Positions 58,754 to 64,000 of a stretch of DNA of 64,000 nucleotides are shown here, one piece after another. Source of the stretch: Jackrogersella multiformis (Eukaryota > Ascomycota > Sordariomycetes > Xylariales > Hypoxylaceae); NCBI GenBank assembly GCA_902806575.1, contig CADCXD010000002.1:1116001-1180000 (forward strand). The letters are read 5' to 3'. The translations under genes and the position numbers were made by a program. Each line of letters opens with the position of its first letter. The first letter of the stretch is position 1. The notes below the pieces were generated by a model. That model saw only the letters and a list, made by a program, of their open reading frames with translations. It did not search any database and had not been told where the DNA came from.

Positions 58754-60807
58754 AAGAGGACTGCACTCCCCTTTGGCTGGCTGGCTGGCTACCTTCTTTA
58801 TCTGGTCTGGAGCTGCGACCGGATTGACGGAATGCGACGCGATTGACGAAGCAGCGAGGCTAAGCAAAAGTGAGATCTGCCTTGCTTATCTGGATCCGAG
58901 ATAGCTATCACTCTTTACCTAGGTACCATACTCTATAGCCATATTATCTTACCTACCTGGTAGTTAGGCTATGAGCACCTAGGTGAGTAGTATTGTTACT
59001 TGTCATCTGTCATTATATGTATGTGTTAAAAACACCAGGGTCGTCCCGACGGAAGACCTTCCCCAGGTTTCACAACAGTCCAAGACAACGTGGTAAGAAT
59101 ATTAAGTATTCAATTTTTTTTTCTACCGATCTGGTAACCTTTCATGCCCGTAGACGAGTATGCGAGATTCTCTCCTTGTCTACCTCGAATCTGCATTCGC
59201 CTTGTCAGTCAGTCACCAGATATAAAGGTCACTTCAACAAACAACAAAGACGGCGGAGGTCGATAACCTAGATGCTAAACATCAAATGTTAAGGAAACTC
59301 GCCTCCTAAACCCTAAGTGCCGCATATATGTCGACTATTTTAACTATTTTAACGTTAACAAACTTTGGGAAATGTTGATCATTCTTCACCGTATCCGTTT
59401 TTGCTCAGCCTCTAGCCTTACTACGATCCCGTTCACCTGCCTTATTAATACCTACCTAGTTACATACCGAGTCAGCGAGCCTATGGTATAAATCTCCTTC
59501 TCGGATATCCAAGATTTCCAAGTCTTAGCCGGAGCCACCCTTCTTATCAAGCTCCGTGGAAGCTAACTTAAAAAGAAATTCAGGTATCTCTGACTGCCGT
59601 ATACGGCTATGAGAAGCATGACTCTACACTACGTCGCCTTCACATTGCGGACGATCCTACCCATTTAGGGTCCTAGGCCTGCATCTCATATGGTATACGT
59701 GTGCGGATTTTCCCGCACTCATTCTGGTTATCTGCCTCTTTGCCTGGTTGCCTTAGTTGAACTCGTCGAAGCTTAACTGAAGCACTCCGCAGCCAAGAAT
59801 ATCCCCGAGATTGGTAAGGCTTCCTCCCTGACCGGCAGGCTGTCGTCATCTTCTACCAATCGTTATATACTCCTTTACCCGCCAACGCGGCTTTCTATAT
59901 TTGTCTCAGCTTGAAGCGCCGTCATGCCAGCGAACGTGGACTGATTAGAGTCGTATTTTCAGTCCCGCGAATGTGATCGACTACCACAGCTGGGGATTGG
60001 GCCTAAAACGAGGCACTGGACCGATGCAGCAAGATCTTATCATCCCTACACACCGACGACACTGAACTTTTGTGTTCCTTACGAGGGGATGCTTTCTGTT
60101 CCCTAAGAATAACCCATCAACTACTATGTCACATCTCGATATGTCATGCCGGATTCCTTGTTCTAGATGAGTTACGTGTCCTCCTGAAGAGTACTTCTAA
60201 TGAATAGCAAGCAAAATTGCCGAATAGCTAGGCGGGAAGTTATCAGGAAATCTTAATCACGGATTTTAGAGTCTCGAGCGATCTGTGCCTAGAGATTTCA
60301 CCTGCAGCGGATCAAAAGCCCGATTTGCTCTATGTCTCCGAAACTATCACTCGTCCATGAGCCCTCAAACGGACCAATCCTCTAACCTGCCTATAACCCT
60401 TCAAATCACAGCAGCTTGCCAATCGAACGGGTTGATGTAGGTATTTCCAACAGTGTATCCCCTTTTGTTTAAGGCTCTGGTCCTAAGGTTTAAGGCCGGT
60501 CTAAGTGAAAAGGTTTTACGCTACGTAAGGTAATCACGAAGGCACTTCGGGCTTCGTCCGACTTCCATTGAATACATGTCACCGGCCGGTCTAAATAGGG
60601 GAGGAAGTCCAAACCGACCAATACCTTATTCGGTAGTTCGAACCTTGTAGCGGTTTCTTCCAGCTTGGCCAGGAGAGCACAAGGCGAACCAGGCACGTGG
60701 GAAACAGGTACGGGGTAAGTACCAAAAAATCAGAATCTACATACAAACGCCTGTAAAACTCCCGAGTACGCCCCCCTTTCTAGCAATTAGGTTACCGGGG
60801 TACATTT

Positions 60808-60840
60808 TACCTACCTACCTAGGTAGGTATGTACCTAAGT
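60808..60840. repeat. ACCTAGGT palindrome cluster
   Basis: TACCTACCTACCTAGGTAGG with a following GTATGTACCTAAGTA tract. Confidence 0.85.
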
Positions 60841-61461
60841 ATGAATAAACACATTCTGTTTTATCATAACGAGTTGTCAAAGGTCCTCGCGTGAATGCTA
60901 AAAGCCGCCATGACTTCTTTTAATGAATATGAAGGTAAATGAGGCGCTCTCTTAGACCACCTATAGGACCTATAGACCACACAAAGCCAATAAGCAAATA
61001 CAAGAAACCGAAATATCTCTCACGGCGCCCTCGGTGTCTCTTTACCTAGGTAGATACATACACACACACACATACATACACAGTCCAGTAATTCAGGCCC
61101 CAAAAACACATGATGTAAGGTCCTTTTAACATTTGGCGATGACACGTCGAACAGTCAGCCGCACGTACATGCATAGGTAGGTACATAACATACACCATAC
61201 GTATATACAACCTATAGCCAGCTCCGCGAATCACATCGCGAGGAGAGACGACCAGCCAGCCGACTCGGGTAACTCTGATCGGCCGCGCGAGCGACACGCC
61301 GCGGAAGCCCGCAACGCAACGCAAAGCAACGCAACGCAGCGCGTCCTGTTCGAGAAGGTCGGCGGGTAGAAAGCCTGTGCCTCCCCGAGGCAGCCCCAAG
61401 CGACGACGTGTCTGCCGATACTTCTCTCGCACAGCCTCTTTTTATGTAAAACCCAAATCTA

Positions 61462-61499
61462 AGATAGATAAAGAGAGAGAAAGAGAGAGAGAGAGAGCG
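61462..61499. repeat. GA-rich simple repeat
   Basis: AGATAAAGAGAGAGAAAGAG followed by further GA dinucleotides, about 38 bp. Confidence 0.85.
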
Positions 61500-62534
61500 A
61501 GGTAATAGTAGCTAAGGCCGTTGTCTCGTCCAGCAAATTAATCCATTTCTTAAAATTAAAAAAAGGTATTACAAACCTCCTCCTTATTTTGCTTACGCCT
61601 TCACATGTATGTATGTATCGCCTCGCCACGATGACGGTGGCGGGTTCTCGCCCAAACCCCGAGTCACCAGATCATATATGTACATACGTACAATAATAAT
61701 AATATAAGATCAGCCCTATCCGTAACACCACATATACGCATTTCAGCTGAGTAAATAAACGCCTTTTTTCATTTTTATTTTTCGTCTTCGTCTGCTCTTA
61801 CATAGAGCAGTGACAGATAAGATGAGGTCAGACGAGACGAACGAGCATGTATTTATAAGCCTGCGGGAGGCGGCTGAAAGATTGTTTCATCAGCTACCTA
61901 TTCTTAACAACCCGAGCAGACTGCGAGGATATATTAAAGCTCTATATCATATATAGCAAGTGATTACTTAACGTAAGCTCACGTGTGGGTAGTTGCGAAG
62001 GTTCACTATAGCCAAATAATACACTTAGATGCAAGACAGTCTATTAAACCTCATAGTAGGGCACCGGTAGACCCTATCGCAACCCTAATGTGGCCAAGGA
62101 TGCAAACCATTTCCGCCGTCCAAGCCGTCCGTTCACTCATGCCCCGGCTTGGATGATGCCTTACATAAATCCCCTTGCTCCTCTCGCATTTATTGTCATG
62201 CTACTATCCTCATAATGCCGTACTAGTCATATCTAATGGATGGACGTCTATGTTTAAGTGCTTTGGTGTTTCTATTACCATGAGACTATCGTAGATCCAT
62301 CCCGAATGCGTTGTCACATCAAACGCGCAGGTATGCGTATCCCGATACTGGACCCTTCAGTCGCTAATAAGCGGGAACTTATAGGTAGTCACTAACCCAT
62401 AAGTACCAAGGTTTATCCTACCAATATACTAGGACGTAACAAAACAAAACAGAAGAGTGTGCCTAATAACACATTCCGATTCGGACTAGATGTGCTATCC
62501 TGCTGGTGAGACCTAGCTGCTCAGAGTTTGCCGC

Positions 62535-64000
62535 CTAGCCTAACTTGATCTTATCGTCTTCGCCTAAATGGATCTCTGCTGCATCTTCGGATAGCTGTTC
62601 AGCCTCGCCCTCGGGTGGTACTTTATGGATTGTATGTTTCTCGTCCCAAATCTGGTGAATGTCGTCTCTTGTCATCTCACTGTAATCAGGTGGCGGAGGT
62701 TCATTGTATGAGAGTGGGTTAACCTCGGGTTCTGGCGCCGATTCGTAATGCGACGTGCTTGTATATTCCGGTTCGAGGTCTGGTTCAAAATCTGTATCAC
62801 GGGGGCTAAGCGCCCGTTCGTCGCCGGATGAATTGTGCTGTGCTTCGTCCGAGGCGGCATCGGAGTCAAAGGGACTCTCCCCAGGGACATTCTCAATATT
62901 ACTGAAATTCCAAGAATTGCCGGTTGCGATGGGTTGGAAGCCTGGCGATCGTGTCGTATCTGCAGTTACGTCGATACCTTCGTCTTCCTCGATGCTTTGA
63001 TGGACGCCAAGGGGCGGGTTTTCATTGGTAATGTCATCAGTAGGGTTCATCTCCCTGAAGTTGTACTCGTTATTTTCGTTCCCCAGGCCAAAATTTATTG
63101 TCGAAGTTCCGGTGTTACCGTGCAGGGGACCAGCTCCTACTCCTTGTGAGGCGCTCGACGACCCATTCGGGGAGAAGCCTTCGCCGAGACCTTGATCTTC
63201 CCCCGAATCGGGGAGTTCGTTGTCGGAGGGATCGTCTACAAACCTGGCCAGGATTTGTTGAAATTGAGGACCACCAAGAGGTATTTCAGATCGTCGACGG
63301 TAGAACAGCAAGTATGCGGATGCATCCACAATCCTATCCATCGAAGCGCGGCTTACCAAAGAATCTAATAGGATAGTTAGCAATGGTAAAGAAGTAGTAG
63401 ATCAGCAGCACGTACCGTTGTATGTATACCATTGACCGTCTACGAAATTCTTTGCGTGAGCAATGTAGTGGCCTCCTCCTAAGCCGCCCCAGTGACAATC
63501 GACTCCGATAAGATCATAAACTTCCTGTTTGCCGTTTTCTTTTTGGAGAACTCGGGACGTGATGTCGAGGTTTTCTAGAGGAAAATCTACCGAGACCTCC
63601 AGTTTGTCTCTCCTGAAGCCGCTAGAGCTAAATCTCTTTAGGTGGATGATTAAAATGTCTGGTGTTTTCCACAGATCAAACTTCTTGCTGGCTCGACGAT
63701 GTTCCTCGCAGCGAGGGCAATACCACATATCCTGCTCGGATAGAATTTCCTCTCGTTCGAATTCATCAAGACACGCCTCGAGGGAGATGCCGTGCTTCCG
63801 ACGCCTAGTCCGGGCCGCCTGAGCTTTATCCAGGTCAGGGTCAGGTAAGGTTTCGCATGAATCCCACGTCGCGAGTGAATTATCGCTGGAAAGGGTATTG
63901 CTATCGAAGAAGATTTCCTCATAAGCGCGATCAGACCAATTCACAACGATCCCTTCTCTGAGACGGATTAAGGGGCCGCCGTCGGGACCAATCTCATTCG
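62535..64000 (-). CDS. Ubiquitin carboxyl-terminal hydrolase, UBP12/USP15-like (C-terminal part)
   Basis: Partial: the gene enters from beyond 64000. Visible exons 64000-63416 and 63364-62535 (51-bp intron, GCTAAC branch) encode the last 470 residues or so. Seen: the zinc-ribbon Cys pair WYCPRCEEHRRA, then LWKTPDILIIHLKRFS, the catalytic His box GGLGGGHYIAHAKN, WYTYND and ASAYLLFYRRR, which closes the USP fold. HGISLEACLDEF before the zinc ribbon is typical of the Ubp12/USP4/15 group. The catalytic Cys box lies outside the window. The tail after the USP fold (about 240 residues) is acidic and Ser/Pro-rich with SDDNEL/EDxGxD-type segments, likely disordered. Expected to remove ubiquitin from cytosolic and nuclear substrates; specific targets unknown. 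Confidence 0.92.

Larger units (their letters stand above)
54213..62534. other. Gene desert, 8.3 kb
   Basis: No ORF with a recognisable domain on either strand. It holds many ACCTAGGT clusters (55341-55388, 55453, 56241-56340, 58037, 58918, 60808-60840, 61045), an 11-bp minisatellite (58697-58753), an 18-bp perfect palindrome (56371-56388) and a GA-rich run (61462-61499). ORFs of 60-130 codons at 57000-57430, 58197-58624, 60490-60696 and 61046-61432 were examined and not accepted. I saw no transposon, tRNA or rRNA. Confidence 0.6.

Noticed and set aside
60490..60696. 68-codon minus-strand ORF with protein-like composition
   Set aside because: No recognisable motif, no neighbouring exon that joins in frame; insufficient support. 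Checking for homologues would settle it.
61046..61432. 128-codon minus-strand ORF
   Set aside because: Much of it is encoded by CACA, GCAACGCAACGC and TACATACA simple repeats.

Overview
The window looks like nuclear DNA of a filamentous ascomycete (Pezizomycotina, most likely Sordariomycetes). The reasons are short spliceosomal introns (about 50-300 bp, GTRNGT donors, CTAAC/CTAAT branch sites, YAG acceptors), monocistronic genes on both strands, pyrimidine-rich promoters, and proteins typical of that group (PAS kinase, PDE2-type phosphodiesterase, fungal Aurora kinase, CVNH lectins). There are no bacterial-style operons, no convincing RNA genes and no intact transposon. All exon models were derived by hand from splice signals and reading-frame continuity; each spliced model stays in frame to its stop.

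Layout. 0.2-1.5 kb: Aurora kinase (-). 2.9-3.7 kb: four-helix MARVEL-like membrane protein (+). 4.3 kb: doubtful 74-codon ORF (+). 4.8-6.0 kb: NSRP1/CCDC55-like nuclear protein (-), divergent from a dsRNA-binding-domain protein at 6.7-7.8 kb (+). 8.5-13.6 kb: three tandem paralogues (+) encoding secreted cyanovirin-N-homology proteins with Thr-rich tails and the same three-exon structure; the middle copy has a frameshifted tail. 14.1-15.2 kb: tRNA 2'-phosphotransferase (-). 16.4-19.9 kb: about 1050-residue Ser-rich cytoplasmic protein of unknown function (-). 19.9-26.5 kb: gene-poor, full of a palindromic ACCTAGGT motif. 26.6-29.0 kb: dual-specificity (MAPK) phosphatase (+) with a long leader carrying uORFs. 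30.2-31.7 kb: HUT1-type nucleotide-sugar transporter (-). 33.4-34.7 kb: triple-KH RNA-binding protein (-) with a predicted 5'UTR intron. 37.4-38.5 kb: probable decayed BAHD-type acyltransferase (-). 38.7-40.6 kb: acidic trafficking-type protein (-). 41.3-43.8 kb: TBC1D5-like Rab GAP (+). 44.9-48.9 kb: PAS kinase (-). 51.5-54.2 kb: high-affinity cAMP phosphodiesterase (-). 54.2-62.5 kb: the largest gene desert. 62.5-64.0 kb: C-terminal part of a UBP12/USP15-like deubiquitinase (-), running off the right edge.

Most genes are conserved housekeeping or signalling functions (mitosis, MAPK, cAMP/PKA, glycogen/PAS kinase, Rab traffic, ubiquitin). Nothing suggests they act as a cluster. The accessory part is the CVNH tandem array. 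Intergenic DNA is marked by roughly forty copies of ACCTAGGT and its longer palindromes, none of which I saw inside an exon. Two genes (tRNA phosphotransferase exon 2 and the HUT1 transporter) are conspicuously GC-rich compared with their neighbours.
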